Assembly (NCBI RefSeq): GCF_030216305.1
Contig: NZ_JASOKT010000016.1
Location: forward strand, 1 to 41,345
From: Actinotignum timonense
GTDB taxonomy: Bacteria > Actinomycetota > Actinomycetes > Actinomycetales > Actinomycetaceae
DNA length: 41,345 bases
Reading direction: 5' to 3'
Shown here piece after piece: positions 1-8,581 of this stretch. The notes under the pieces are model-generated. The model ran no database searches. It was not told the origin of the DNA and saw only the letters and a list, made by a program, of their open reading frames with translations. Positions within the stretch are counted from its first letter, which is position 1. The number at the start of each line of letters is the position of its first letter. Position numbers and translations under genes: made by a program.

Positions 1-300
1 GGGGAATTCTTCACGTAGAAGACATTCCCACGCCGCACCGCAAACGTATCAACACCATCACCATCCCAATCACCGACCAGGACCTCATCGCCGGCCCGGC
101 CGTAGGAAAACACGCTATCCGCCACGCCACTGGCCGGGGAATTCTTCACGTAGAAGACATTCCCACGCCGCACCGCAAACGTATCAACACCATCACCATC
201 CCAATCACCGACGAGGACTTCATCGCCGGCCCGGCCGTAGCTGAAGACGAGGTCGGCCACGGTGGCTTGCCAAGTATTGGATAGGTAGAACATATTGCCA
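1..300 (-). repeat. 135-bp tandem repeats encoding 45-residue FG-GAP/VCBS-like modules
   Basis: A unit of 135 bases (45 codons) starts at 1 and again at 136; roughly the first 75 bases are identical between the two, and a diverged third start is visible near 271. Each unit encodes VLVGDWDGDGVDTFAVRRG, a calcium-binding-like acidic turn. The array continues beyond the left edge. Confidence 0.85.
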
Positions 301-3152
301 GTTGTCGGTGCGGGCGCAGGTACCGTCGGTTCCGGCGCGGGCGTGGTTGGTTCGGGCGCCGTCGGCTCCGGCTGCGTCGGTTCAGGCGCAGGCGCCGTCG
401 GTTCCGGTGAAGTCGGTTCCGGTGAAGTCGGTTCCGGACTGGTTGGTTCAGGCGCGGTCGGCTCCGGCTGCGTGGGAGTCGGTTCCGGCTTCGTGGGCGT
501 CGGCGCAGGAGCCGGATCTTCCTTCTCCGGAATCACCTTGAGCCCAACCTTGAAGGGGTCGTGATCCGAGGAGCGGAAAGCGCTCTCATCCCACAGATTC
601 TTGATGTTGTAGTTGTAGCGGGAGTACTCCAGGGCCACCGACTCGGGGGAATTGATATTCCACACCTGCCCGCCGGTGGCGAGCTTCGCGGCGGCGGGAT
701 TGGCCAGCACGTGATCGAGCGAGCCCACCAGCCCGGAGAATTGGTAGGTGTAGGAATCCGGCTGGAAATGCCCGTGCAGATTGGTGTATCCGGCCTTCTC
801 AAAGACCCGGATCGGATCCTCCTTCGAATAGGAGTTGAGATCCCCCACCACAAACACCGGCTTATCGGCAAACTCCGCCGCGATCCAATCGCGTAGCGTC
901 TCCGCCTGCTTGGTGCGCAGGCGGTTGTTATTGCCCTGGTACACATCCTCGTCGTTCGCGATCTTCTTGGATAGCGAACCCTTGGACTTGAAGTGGTTGG
1001 TAATCACCACGAACTCCGGGCCCACGCCTTCGCCATCCACAACCGCCTGGAAAGTTTGTGCCAGCGGCTGGCGCGCCGTCCCGGTATACCACTCGCTATT
1101 GAGAATCTGCGAGGCGCCTACCGCCCGCACCTTATCTTTCTGGTAGATAAAGGCAAGGCGAATATAGTCCTCGTTCTCCCCCACTTTCGCCGGGGAAGGC
1201 ACATAAGCCCAGCGCTCGGCCTGCGCGTCCGCATTGAGGGCCGCCACCAGGGCCCGCACCGCAGTATCGCGATCCCCGCCGGATACCCGGGCAGTATTCT
1301 CAATTTCCTGCAGCCCCAGCACGCTGGCATCCAGCTCGTTAATAGCCCGCACAATCTTGGTTTGCTGGCGCGCGAAAGACTCGGGGCTATATGCCCCGCG
1401 CACCTTGCACCTATTCGCCGCGATGGGATTACCTTCGCGGTCGGTATAGGCCCGGCAGCCCTTCTCGTTTTCGCCGAGGCTCGTGAAGTAGTTGAGCACA
1501 TTGAAGGAGGCGAGAGAAATATCCCCGCCCAGATCCCCGGGGGCCGCCGCGCGGGTGTTCTCAAAAGTGACCACTTCGGTGGACCGATCCGTGCCATCTT
1601 CCAGCGTCACCGGGAACCGCGGTTGCAGCTTCCAGGAATTATTGCGGAAGTCCATAATGAGCCCGCCTTGGAGAGTTGCGGCGGCGCCCACGCGCACCGG
1701 CGCAGCCTGAGCAGCCTCGCCGGCGTTACCGGCCCCACCGGTCGCGCCAGCCTCACCGGCGGCACCGGCTTCACCACGCTGAGCCGCCGCATTATCCGCG
1801 AACAGATAGGGCACCGGCACATTCGTTTGGGCATTGCGCCCGAAGTAGGCCCGCGAGCGCCCATCATCCAAAACCAGCACATTCGCCGCGTTATAGGCAT
1901 CCAGGGCCTGTATCTGCTCGGGATTCTCGCTCGGGTTGAAACGTTCGCTGGGCTGCCACAGCGGCTGAGTGCCACAGGCCAGACCCACCTCGCCGTACTG
2001 GTTGGTGGCATAGTTATTAGTCACCGTGAGCGGCCCGGTCACGCGCACGAGCATGCCCTCCACCGCTTCGCGCTGCGCCGCCGTGGCATTGCAGGCGATT
2101 TCAACCGGCTCAATCGCCGCCGGCTTTTCCTCCAGCACGGTAATAGCAGCGGCATTAATTTCAGTCAGCCCGTAAAACTCGGTGACCGTGCCGCGCACCT
2201 CCACATAGGCACCGGCCTCCAGCTGGGCGGCCGCTGCCCCGTATACGAAAATACCGTGGGATGCATCAGTATGTTCCACCCCGGGCGTTTGGATATAGGC
2301 CCCGTTGAGTCCGCCTTCCGGGTAGGCCGCGGTCACGACGCCGCGCGTGGTCACCTCCTGCCCGGCGAGTGGACTTGCCTGCCCGCTTCCCTGAATTTGC
2401 GCGATGGTGACGGGCGCGGCCGGATCGCTTGTGCTTCCCGTGCCCGGCTCCGTTGTTGGCTCGGTGCCGGGGCCGGTGCTTGGCCCGGGTTGCGGCTGGG
2501 TGCCGGGATCCGGTTGGCTCGGGGTTGCGTCGTCGTTCGCACGTCCCGGCGTAGCCGGAACAACACTAAAATCGGCCGCATTATTATTCGTATCCGCGCC
2601 GTTGGGGATGCGGGAGGCGGAGTTCGCGGCCATCTGGGAATTGGAGCCGACGCGAGCCGCCTCGCCTTCCGCCACGCTCGCGTTCCCGTATCCGACCAGG
2701 TCAATCGCGGTGGCGGGATCGGCCAGGGCCGCGTCAATACGCGACGACGGCGCCAGCACCACAATCCCTCCCTTGGCTCCGAGGTTGATCGGGGAGGTGG
2801 CCGCCTCCGGGAGCTGAGCACCGTTGGACCCGTTCGATCCGGCGCTGACCACCAGATAAGCCCCGGCGTCCAGGCTGCCGCTCAGGGCCACCTTGGAAGA
2901 AATGTTCTTCCCGTGGCTTGCCGAATAGCCCAGCGTCAGATCGCTCAGGTCAATCGCCGCCGAGCTCGGGTTGTACAGCTCAACGTATTTATGAGTGTAG
3001 GTGGATCCGGAGGACCCGCCCCGGGTGTAAATCTCATTAATGACAATTCCGGAACCGTCCGGCGCGGCGAACGCCGGGAGGAGGCAGACGCCGGGAACCA
3101 TCAAAGCCGTGGCTGATAGTACCGCAACGCCCGCGAGGGCACGTTTTTTCAC
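1..3152 (-). CDS. Secreted modular endonuclease (ExeM/NucH-like), 3' end off window
   Basis: Extracellular DNase-type enzyme, about 1050 codons visible without a stop; the C-terminus lies beyond base 1. It starts at GTG 3152-3150 with AAAGG seven bases upstream. The order is signal peptide (KKR, then a hydrophobic run ending AFA, residues 1-29), lamin-tail-like domain (IVINEIYTRGG, about 33-150), Pro/Thr linker, OB-fold-like domain (about 250-370), and endonuclease/exonuclease/phosphatase domain (about 545-865) with NVLNYF, GLQEIEN, GDLNS and SSDHDP. Then comes an EPTxPEPT linker (about 874-950) and 45-residue repeats with GDWDGDGVDTF. This matches ExeM/NucH-type secreted nucleases of Gram-positive bacteria. 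The linker plus repeats suggest attachment to the surface or to a ligand. Known family role: degrading extracellular DNA; the target here is inferred. The linker before the OB domain carries the dispersed 12-mer at 2527. Confidence 0.88.
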   Translation of the reverse strand, partial: MKKRALAGVAVLSATALMVPGVCLLPAFAAPDGSGIVINEIYTRGGSSGSTYTHKYVELYNPSSAAIDLSDLTLGYSASHGKNISSKVALSGSLDAGAYLVVSAGSNGSNGAQLPEAATSPINLGAKGGIVVLAPSSRIDAALADPATAIDLVGYGNASVAEGEAARVGSNSQMAANSASRIPNGADTNNNAADFSVVPATPGRANDDATPSQPDPGTQPQPGPSTGPGTEPTTEPGTGSTSDPAAPVTIAQIQGSGQASPLAGQEVTTRGVVTAAYPEGGLNGAYIQTPGVEHTDASHGIFVYGAAAAQLEAGAYVEVRGTVTEFYGLTEINAAAITVLEEKPAAIEPVEIACNATAAQREAVEGMLVRVTGPLTVTNNYATNQYGEVGLACGTQPLWQPSERFNPSENPEQIQALDAYNAANVLVLDDGRSRAYFGRNAQTNVPVPYLFADNAAAQRGEAGAAGEAGATGGAGNAGEAAQAAPVRVGAAATLQGGLIMDFRNNSWKLQPRFPVTLEDGTDRSTEVVTFENTRAAAPGDLGGDISLASFNVLNYFTSLGENEKGCRAYTDREGNPIAANRCKVRGAYSPESFARQQTKIVRAINELDASVLGLQEIENTARVSGGDRDTAVRALVAALNADAQAERWAYVPSPAKVGENEDYIRLAFIYQKDKVRAVGASQILNSEWYTGTARQPLAQTFQAVVDGEGVGPEFVVITNHFKSKGSLSKKIANDEDVYQGNNNRLRTKQAETLRDWIAAEFADKPVFVVGDLNSYSKEDPIRVFEKAGYTNLHGHFQPDSYTYQFSGLVGSLDHVLANPAAAKLATGGQVWNINSPESVALEYSRYNYNIKNLWDESAFRSSDHDPFKVGLKVIPEKEDPAPAPTPTKPEPTPTQPEPTAPEPTSPEPTSPEPTSPEPTAPAPEPTQPEPTAPEPTTPAPEPTVPAPAPTTGNMFYLSNTWQATVADLVFSYGRAGDEVLVGDWDGDGVDTFAVRRGNVFYVKNSPASGVADSVFSYGRAGDEVLVGDWDGDGVDTFAVRRGNVFYVKNS

Positions 3153-3281
3153 GTTGCGACCTTTCTGTGTGGTCCGCGCGTGGCGGGCGCGGAAAGTGCT
3201 TCACGCCTCCTCCACGTTAGCCCGGCCGCATCGCCAACTCTTAAACACCAGGTAAACGGGCGGTGACCAGGGCTTGCGGCG

Positions 3282-3971
3282 CTACACAGGCTCGTCGTCG
3301 AGCAGCCCGGCGCGCGTCATATCCACCGCGACCCCGATACGCCCTTCCACCCCCATTTTCGCCACGATGGCGGAGAGGTGCGTTTTCACCGTGGATTCGG
3401 ACAGGTGCAATTTCTCGCCGATATCGCGATTCGAGAGCCCCCGGGAAACCTGCCGGGCCACCTCGAGTTCGCGGGCGGTGAGCCGCGCGATTTTTTCCTG
3501 GGCGCGCCGGCGCGCGCTCACGGTGCGGGTCGCCGCCAAATATTCGTACACCTGCTTGGCCGCGCGCGGGGAGAGAGCGCCATCCCCGGCCGCCACATTG
3601 CGGATCGCCTGGAGGAGAACCTGGGGATCTTCCGATTTGAGAATGAAGCCAGAAGCGCCGGCTTCCGCGGCGCGTACCGCTTCATCATCGGCATCCAGGG
3701 TGGTCACCACAATGACGTGGGGTGGATGCGGGAAAGTCCGCAGCTGGCGCGTGGCCTCGATGCCGTCCATACCTCCGGGCATCGCCACGTCCATGAGCAC
3801 GACGTCGATCTTCACCGCGGTGAGAGTTTCCAAAGCTTCGCGGGCCGTGCCCGCCTGCGCCACCACCTCACTATCGCGCTCCGGACTCAGGTTAATAATC
3901 TGTACCAGGAGACGGCGAACCATCGGGTCGTCATCAACGACCATAACGCGAATGGGTGAGGAAATCGGCAC
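3282..3971 (-). CDS. Two-component response regulator, NarL/LuxR family
   Basis: Cytoplasmic transcription regulator of 229 residues. It has a receiver domain (VMVVDDDP near residues 9-16, likely phospho-Asp 61 in LMDVAMPGG, Lys/Thr switch region around VVTTLDADD) and a LuxR-type helix-turn-helix at about 165-215 (LTARELEVARQVSRGLSNRDI, SESTVKTHLSAI). It starts four bases after the stop of the upstream histidine kinase, so the two form one operon and a cognate pair. DNA targets cannot be read from the sequence. The secreted nuclease gene lies immediately downstream on the same strand (129-base gap), so a regulatory link is possible but unproven. Confidence 0.95.
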   Translation of the reverse strand: MPISSPIRVMVVDDDPMVRRLLVQIINLSPERDSEVVAQAGTAREALETLTAVKIDVVLMDVAMPGGMDGIEATRQLRTFPHPPHVIVVTTLDADDEAVRAAEAGASGFILKSEDPQVLLQAIRNVAAGDGALSPRAAKQVYEYLAATRTVSARRRAQEKIARLTARELEVARQVSRGLSNRDIGEKLHLSESTVKTHLSAIVAKMGVEGRIGVAVDMTRAGLLDDEPV

Positions 3972-3975
3972 CGCG

Positions 3976-5334
3976 CTATTTTACCATTCCAGGATTGCCG
4001 CCCCGGGCACTCCCGTCCCAGGGAAGGTGCACATCAACTGCGAAAACGCCGCCCGCGGTAGTGAAGCTGGCTCGCCCGCCCAGGGCCTGGGCTCGGGCCT
4101 GCACCCCGCGCAATCCCGAACCCGCCCCGTGCTCGCTTTCGGTCTTCTCCCCGTCATTCGTGGCGGGCATAGCGTTGCGCACCGCAATATCGAGGCCCTG
4201 ATCCGGCCCCCCGCTCACCCGCACCCGGGTGGTTTCTTCCGGGGCGTATTTGACCGCGTTGGTGAGTAGTTCCTGGACGATGCGGTAGCAGGCCGTGGTG
4301 AGCGCGGCCGGGGCGCGTTCGGCATCCGTAATAAAAACATTGGCGACGACGGGATGCCCGGCCGCCAGCACTTTATCAATATGATCCGCTAATTCAGTGA
4401 GGGAACGCGGCGGGCGGTAGGCCGAGGAACTCGGATCGCGCATGACCCGCACCAGGGAACGCAAATCATCGGTGGCCTGGCGGGATGATTCCCGCAGCGA
4501 CCGCGCCGCTTCCTCTAAGTCCGCATCCCCGCGCGCCAGCAATTCCAAGGAGCCGGCCTGCAGGCTCATAATGGCAAGCTGAGAGCCGATGGAATCATGA
4601 ATTTCCCGAGCAAGGGCATCGCGTTCTTCTTTGCGGGTGAGCTGAGTTTCTAGCTCTTCGGAAGTGGCGGCCGATGCTTGGAGTTCCTCGCTGGTGGCAT
4701 CCAGGCGATGGTGAGTTTCCTGCAGCTCCGCGGTGGCACTGCGCCACAGCCCCCAACCGATAGGGAGGAGCACCGCCACCGCGTAGAGCACCAGGAGCGG
4801 CGCAATATTATTCGGGAAATCATCCAGCGGATTCTGGTGATTGAGGAAGCCCATCACCCAGGAAGAGTTGTAATCTTTCCCGGTCAGTTCGCGGGCGAAT
4901 TGCCAGGCGGTAATGAGGGCATACATGAGGCACACGCCCAAGGCGCGGCGTCGTCGCCCCAAGGCACGCGCCCCCGCAAGATAGCGCGGCAGCAAAAACC
5001 CGACCACCGGTCCGATCGCACCCAAAGTAGAACACACGGCCGCAACCGCGAGCGCGCGGCGCGGGTAGCGTTCCCGGCGCGCCACCCACACGCCCGCCAT
5101 AATGCAGCAGCACATCGATACGAAGATCCCGACTTCGTCGAGGGTGCCGAGCCAGCCAGGCAGCGCGCGGATTTTCGCGCGTTCAATCTGGTAGCCGACC
5201 CCCACCACCATGACGATATATATGGCGGCAGTTTTGAGATAGAAGGGGAGGGCGGCGAGCCCGCGCCGGCGCGCCGGACTCTGCCCCGCACGCGCCGCCG
5301 CACCGCTGCGTTTCTTCGGCGCGTAATCTGTCAT
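3976..5334 (-). CDS. Sensor histidine kinase, DesK/NarX-type (HisKA_3)
   Basis: Membrane sensor of 452 residues. About five hydrophobic segments (roughly 31-48, 68-85, 96-115, 130-145, 178-197) form the input region, with no large extracellular domain, so it may sense the membrane or a small molecule. A coiled coil (about 200-240) leads to the HisKA_3 dimerisation helix with phospho-acceptor His246 in AREIHDSIGSQ. The HATPase domain follows, with an N-box QELLTNAVKYAP and a G-box GSGLRGVQARAQALGG. The C-terminal half is typical of kinases that pair with NarL-type regulators, as the next gene does. The ATG at 5334 follows a -10-like TACAAT by seven bases, so the mRNA is probably leaderless. 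Confidence 0.94.
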   Translation of the reverse strand: MTDYAPKKRSGAAARAGQSPARRRGLAALPFYLKTAAIYIVMVVGVGYQIERAKIRALPGWLGTLDEVGIFVSMCCCIMAGVWVARRERYPRRALAVAAVCSTLGAIGPVVGFLLPRYLAGARALGRRRRALGVCLMYALITAWQFARELTGKDYNSSWVMGFLNHQNPLDDFPNNIAPLLVLYAVAVLLPIGWGLWRSATAELQETHHRLDATSEELQASAATSEELETQLTRKEERDALAREIHDSIGSQLAIMSLQAGSLELLARGDADLEEAARSLRESSRQATDDLRSLVRVMRDPSSSAYRPPRSLTELADHIDKVLAAGHPVVANVFITDAERAPAALTTACYRIVQELLTNAVKYAPEETTRVRVSGGPDQGLDIAVRNAMPATNDGEKTESEHGAGSGLRGVQARAQALGGRASFTTAGGVFAVDVHLPWDGSARGGNPGMVK

Positions 5335-5341
5335 GCCTGTG

Positions 5342-5370
5342 ATTGTACGGCGCGCCCGCGCGCTTCAGAA
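5342..5370 (-). promoter_or_regulatory. Probable promoter of the two-component operon
   Basis: On the minus strand TTCTGA (5370-5365), a 17-base spacer and TACAAT (5347-5342) precede the kinase ATG by seven bases, which places the transcription start at or next to the start codon. Confidence 0.5.
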
Positions 5371-5543
5371 CCGCCGTTCGGCCCGCGAATGCCACCCGAA
5401 GGGATGAGGCGGGTCTGCCCAGGTGGAGGATGTGCGCACCGCGCCGCCTTTCTACCCTGGAGGCGATACGTGAGCGACTCCGGCCGCGGGCTTCCTGCCG
5501 GGCCGGGGCGGCGCCCACCGTTGTAGATAAGAAAGGTTCTCGC

Positions 5544-6212
5544 ATGTCAGCATCCACGCCGCCGGTGTACGGCGCAGTACCCGCTCCGGAACAGAAAAAG
5601 AATTGGTTTGCGCGCCATAAGCTCCTCACCGCGCTGCTCGCTATTGTGGTGCTCGCGATTGTGGGCACCGCGCTGTCCAAGCAATCCGATGGCAAGCCCG
5701 CCGCCACGTCCAGCTCCCAGGCCGCCGATAGCGCGGCATCCGGGAACGCCGCGGAGGGCGCGGATAAGAAGGCCGAGGCTGAGGGCGATAAAGGCGATAA
5801 GAAAGATAAGAACGACGACGCAACCGTGGGCATCGGCACCCCGGTCGTTCTCGGTGATTTTGAAGTGACCGTGACCAATGTGGAGAAAGGCGTGAGCCAT
5901 ATCGGCAATGATGTGCTCGGCAAGGATGCCACCGGCCAGTACGTCATTGTGGATGTGACCGTGAAGAATACCGGGAAGGAAGCGGCTGGCTTCGCCGAAT
6001 CGGAGCAGAAGCTCGTGGATACCGAGGGGCGCCAGCATTCGGTTTCCGGGGATTCCCTGTACTTGGGCGATGCGTCGATGATCTACGAGAAGGTCAATCC
6101 GGGCAATACCGTGACGGGCAAGCTGCTCTACGATGTGCCTGCCGATGCGGTTCCTGCCAAGCTGGAACTGGAGACCGGGTGGATTCATAACGCCACTGTT
6201 AACTTGCAGTAA
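5544..6212 (+). CDS. Membrane-anchored DUF4352 protein
   Basis: Unknown function, 222 residues. I chose ATG 5544 because GAAAGG lies at 5531-5536; the frame is open further upstream (to 5343), but that part reads as non-coding. A short Pro-rich cytoplasmic N-terminus is followed by one transmembrane helix (about 28-45). A charged Ala/Lys/Glu/Asp linker (50-92) contains KNDDA, the dispersed 12-mer. A DUF4352-type immunoglobulin-like domain (about 93-222) has the characteristic YVIVDVTVKNTGKE and a C-terminal TGKLLYDVP. Such domains occur on surface proteins and lipoproteins of Firmicutes and Actinobacteria. It faces outward by topology. It is divergent from the two-component operon and ends in a hairpin, so it is probably monocistronic. 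Confidence 0.85.
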   Translation: MSASTPPVYGAVPAPEQKKNWFARHKLLTALLAIVVLAIVGTALSKQSDGKPAATSSSQAADSAASGNAAEGADKKAEAEGDKGDKKDKNDDATVGIGTPVVLGDFEVTVTNVEKGVSHIGNDVLGKDATGQYVIVDVTVKNTGKEAAGFAESEQKLVDTEGRQHSVSGDSLYLGDASMIYEKVNPGNTVTGKLLYDVPADAVPAKLELETGWIHNATVNLQ

Positions 6213-6241
6213 ACGCCGCTTACTTCGCTAGGCGTTTCTCT
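6211..6241 (+). terminator. Probable terminator after the DUF4352 gene
   Basis: The 7-bp inverted repeat AAACGCC (6211-6217) / GGCGTTT (6231-6237) overlaps the stop codon and is followed by a pyrimidine run (CTCTTC). Confidence 0.5.
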
Positions 6242-6242
6242 T

Positions 6243-6281
6243 CGCGGCCCTTCGCTCTAGAATCGAGAGCGAGGGGCCGCG
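6243..6281. other. Long perfect hairpin (16-bp stem)
   Basis: The arms CGCGGCCC plus TCGCTCT (6243-6258) and AGAGCGA plus GGGCCGCG (6266-6281) pair throughout, with one G.U wobble and a 7-base loop. There is no U-run on either side. It lies between the DUF4352 terminator and the GH13 gene and could be a processing or termination element. Confidence 0.5.
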
Positions 6282-6397
6282 GCGCATTCACCCAGCTGAG
6301 CGCGCTCCTCGGCGGCGATCGTAGCGGCACACAAGCGATCAAACGAATAAACGAATAAGCAACCAAGCGATCAAGCGAAGAAAGGCAGCTCGTAGCT

Positions 6398-7771
6398 ATG
6401 TCACAGCTCGACACCATCTGGTGGCAGGTTTTTGCCCTGGGAGCCTGCGGGGCGCCCATTCGCGAGGGGCATAGCCCCCTGACCGCGGCCGGGGAACTTT
6501 CCGACGCCACCCCCGGTGAACACCGCTTACGGGCTTTGGATCCGTGGCTGGACTATCTTATTGAGCTCGGCGCCAATGGCCTGCTCCTCACCCCGATTTT
6601 CGCTTCGGTTTCCCACGGCTATGACACCCTCGATCATTTCCGCCTCGATCCGCGCCTGGGCGATAACACGGATATCACCCACCTCATCAAGGAAGCGCAC
6701 CGCCGCGGCATCCGGGTGCTTTTCGACGGCGTCTTCAACCATATTTCCCGTTCCCATCCACAGGTGGAGGAGTTGGGCCTGCGCACCGGGAGCGGCGATT
6801 TCCACACCTGGGAAGGGCACGGGGATCTCATTACCCTCGACCATTCTTCGCCGCGGGTACGTGAGCTGGTCCGCGAGGTCATGGAATTCTGGCTGGAGCG
6901 CGGTATCGATGGCTGGCGCCTGGACGTGGCCTACGCGGTCCCGACCGATTTTTGGGCGGAAGTGCTCGGGAAAGTCCGCGAGCGCTTCCCCGAGGCGCTG
7001 TTCCTAGGCGAAGTTATCCACGGCGATTACCCCGATTTCGTGGCGCGCTCCAGCGTGGATACCCTCACCCAGTACGAGCTCTGGGCCTCGATCCGCCAGT
7101 CGATTGCCGCGCGTAATTTCTGGGAGCTGGACTGGAATCTGGGGCGGCACGCGCAATTCTGCGAGCATTTCATTCCCAATACGTTTATCGGCAATCACGA
7201 TGTGGAACGCATCGCCACGGCGGTGGGCCCGGCCGGCGCGGTGCTGGCTGCCGCGGTACTCTTCACGGTTCCCGGGATGCCTTCGATTTATTACGGGGAC
7301 GAACAGGGCTTCACGGGAACCAAACTCGAAGGCTTTTCTGCCGACGACCAATTGCGCCCGCCCCTGCCCGAACGCCCCGAACAGCTCTCCGACCTGGGCG
7401 CCGGGATGTACGACGCCTACCGCGCCCTCATCGCGCTGCGCCGCACCCACCCGTGGCTCACCCGCGCCCACCTCGAGGTCACGGGCAAGGATAATACCTG
7501 GATCGAGTACCGCGTTTGGGAGCGTCAGCACTACGACGCAGCTCCGACCAGTGCGGACTCTGGCGCGCACGGTACTGACCGCCATGAGCAGCTCACCGGC
7601 ACTGCCACGCAGGCAGACTCGGCCGCCCAAGTGAACTCTGGCCAGCCCGCTGAGCTGCGGGTGCGCCTCGAACTCGAGCCGCACCCGAGCGCTCGTATCA
7701 TTGGCGTTGATCCCGCCGGAGGCGACGTTGAACTCTTTTCCTGGTATGCCGACGCGGAAAGTGGGGAGTAA
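6398..7771 (+). CDS. Alpha-amylase family glycoside hydrolase (GH13)
   Basis: Cytoplasmic alpha-glucan-acting enzyme of 457 residues with no signal peptide. The GH13 motifs are in order: DGVFNH (110-115), GWRLDVAY with nucleophile Asp176, LGEVIHG with acid/base Glu205, and FIGNHDVER with His267-Asp268. The compact N-terminus runs straight into the barrel and the C-terminal beta domain has an Ala/Thr/Asp-rich insertion (about residues 385-415). Substrate (maltodextrin, glycogen branch, sucrose or trehalose) cannot be told from the motifs. ATG 6398 has AAAGG at 6381-6385, which is rather distant. Just upstream (6333-6380) are short A-rich direct repeats (GCGATCAA, CGAATAA). YaaA follows after three bases, so they are co-transcribed. 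Confidence 0.9.
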   Translation: MSQLDTIWWQVFALGACGAPIREGHSPLTAAGELSDATPGEHRLRALDPWLDYLIELGANGLLLTPIFASVSHGYDTLDHFRLDPRLGDNTDITHLIKEAHRRGIRVLFDGVFNHISRSHPQVEELGLRTGSGDFHTWEGHGDLITLDHSSPRVRELVREVMEFWLERGIDGWRLDVAYAVPTDFWAEVLGKVRERFPEALFLGEVIHGDYPDFVARSSVDTLTQYELWASIRQSIAARNFWELDWNLGRHAQFCEHFIPNTFIGNHDVERIATAVGPAGAVLAAAVLFTVPGMPSIYYGDEQGFTGTKLEGFSADDQLRPPLPERPEQLSDLGAGMYDAYRALIALRRTHPWLTRAHLEVTGKDNTWIEYRVWERQHYDAAPTSADSGAHGTDRHEQLTGTATQADSAAQVNSGQPAELRVRLELEPHPSARIIGVDPAGGDVELFSWYADAESGE

Positions 7772-7774
7772 ACA

Positions 7775-8572
7775 GTGCTTATCCTCCTACCTCCTTCGGA
7801 AGGGAAAACCGCGCCGGCCAGCGGCCCCGCCCTTGACCTGAGCGCCTTGAGCATCCCGGAATTCACGGCCTTGCGCACCGAGCTGGTGGCGGAGCTGGAA
7901 GAAGTATCCCGCCGCCCGGACGCCCTCGATATTCTCGGGGTGGGTCCGAGTATTGCTGATGAGGTCGCCACGCAGATCACGCTGCGCGAGCAGCCCTGCG
8001 CTCCGGCCTGGCAGGTGTATACCGGGGTGCTCTACCAGGCCCTCGATATGGGAAGCTTCTCTGCCGCGCAGCTCACCCGCGCCGGGGAGCACACCCTGAT
8101 TTTCTCGGGGCTCTTCGGCGCCACCTCGCCACTTGATCTCATCCCTTCCTACCGTTTGGGGATGAACGTGGAGTTGGGCGGCGCGAAAATTGCGGCCCGC
8201 TGGGCGCCCCTGTGGCCGGTTCTCAATAGCCGGGCCTCCGGATTGGTCATTGACGCGAGGTCCGGTGCCTATGCGGGATGGAAGGTGCCGGCTAGCTGCG
8301 ACGTCGTAAAAATAACCGCGACCCGCATCACGGGCGCAACGTCCCGAACTATCTCACACGCCGCGAAATATTTCCGCGGGCGGGTGGCGCGTCTGGCGCT
8401 CCTGGCCGATACTCCGCCGCGCGAAGCCGAAGAATTGGCGGAATTGTGCCAGCAATTGGTGGGCGAGGAAACCGCCGCCGGGGCGATCACCGGGGTGGAA
8501 TTGGGGCCGGCGCGGCGCGGGGTGCGCGAGCTCGCGGTGGTGGAGACCGTGGATGCGGGGCGCGCCCACTAA
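7775..8572 (+). CDS. yaaA: YaaA family protein (DUF328/UPF0246)
   Basis: Protein of 265 residues with the N-terminal signature MLILLPPSEGK and the conserved central block YTGVLYQALD / FSGLFGATSPLDLIPSYRLGM, followed by a region equivalent to the conserved C-terminal half (LNSRASGLVIDARSGAYAGW, ISHAAKYFRGRVAR). In E. coli YaaA limits free iron and DNA damage during peroxide stress, and its fold resembles a DNA-binding helix-hairpin-helix; the role here is by homology. It starts at GTG 7775, three bases after the GH13 stop, so it is in the same transcript. No iron or metal site is obvious from the sequence. Confidence 0.9.
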   Translation: MLILLPPSEGKTAPASGPALDLSALSIPEFTALRTELVAELEEVSRRPDALDILGVGPSIADEVATQITLREQPCAPAWQVYTGVLYQALDMGSFSAAQLTRAGEHTLIFSGLFGATSPLDLIPSYRLGMNVELGGAKIAARWAPLWPVLNSRASGLVIDARSGAYAGWKVPASCDVVKITATRITGATSRTISHAAKYFRGRVARLALLADTPPREAEELAELCQQLVGEETAAGAITGVELGPARRGVRELAVVETVDAGRAH

Positions 8573-8575
8573 GCT
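8570..8575 (+). promoter_or_regulatory. -10 box of a probable leaderless rlmC transcript
   Basis: TAAGCT ends six bases before GTG 8582 and overlaps the yaaA stop codon. No Shine-Dalgarno sequence is present. Confidence 0.45.
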
Positions 8576-8581
8576 GGGACC

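Noticed and set aside
993..3116. Long plus-strand open frame of 707 codons
   Set aside because: It is the antisense of the nuclease gene; its translation has no recognisable domain and the minus strand reads as signal peptide plus known domains.
3153..3281. Terminator or operator between the response regulator and nuclease genes
   Set aside because: No convincing inverted repeat or promoter pair could be identified in the gap.
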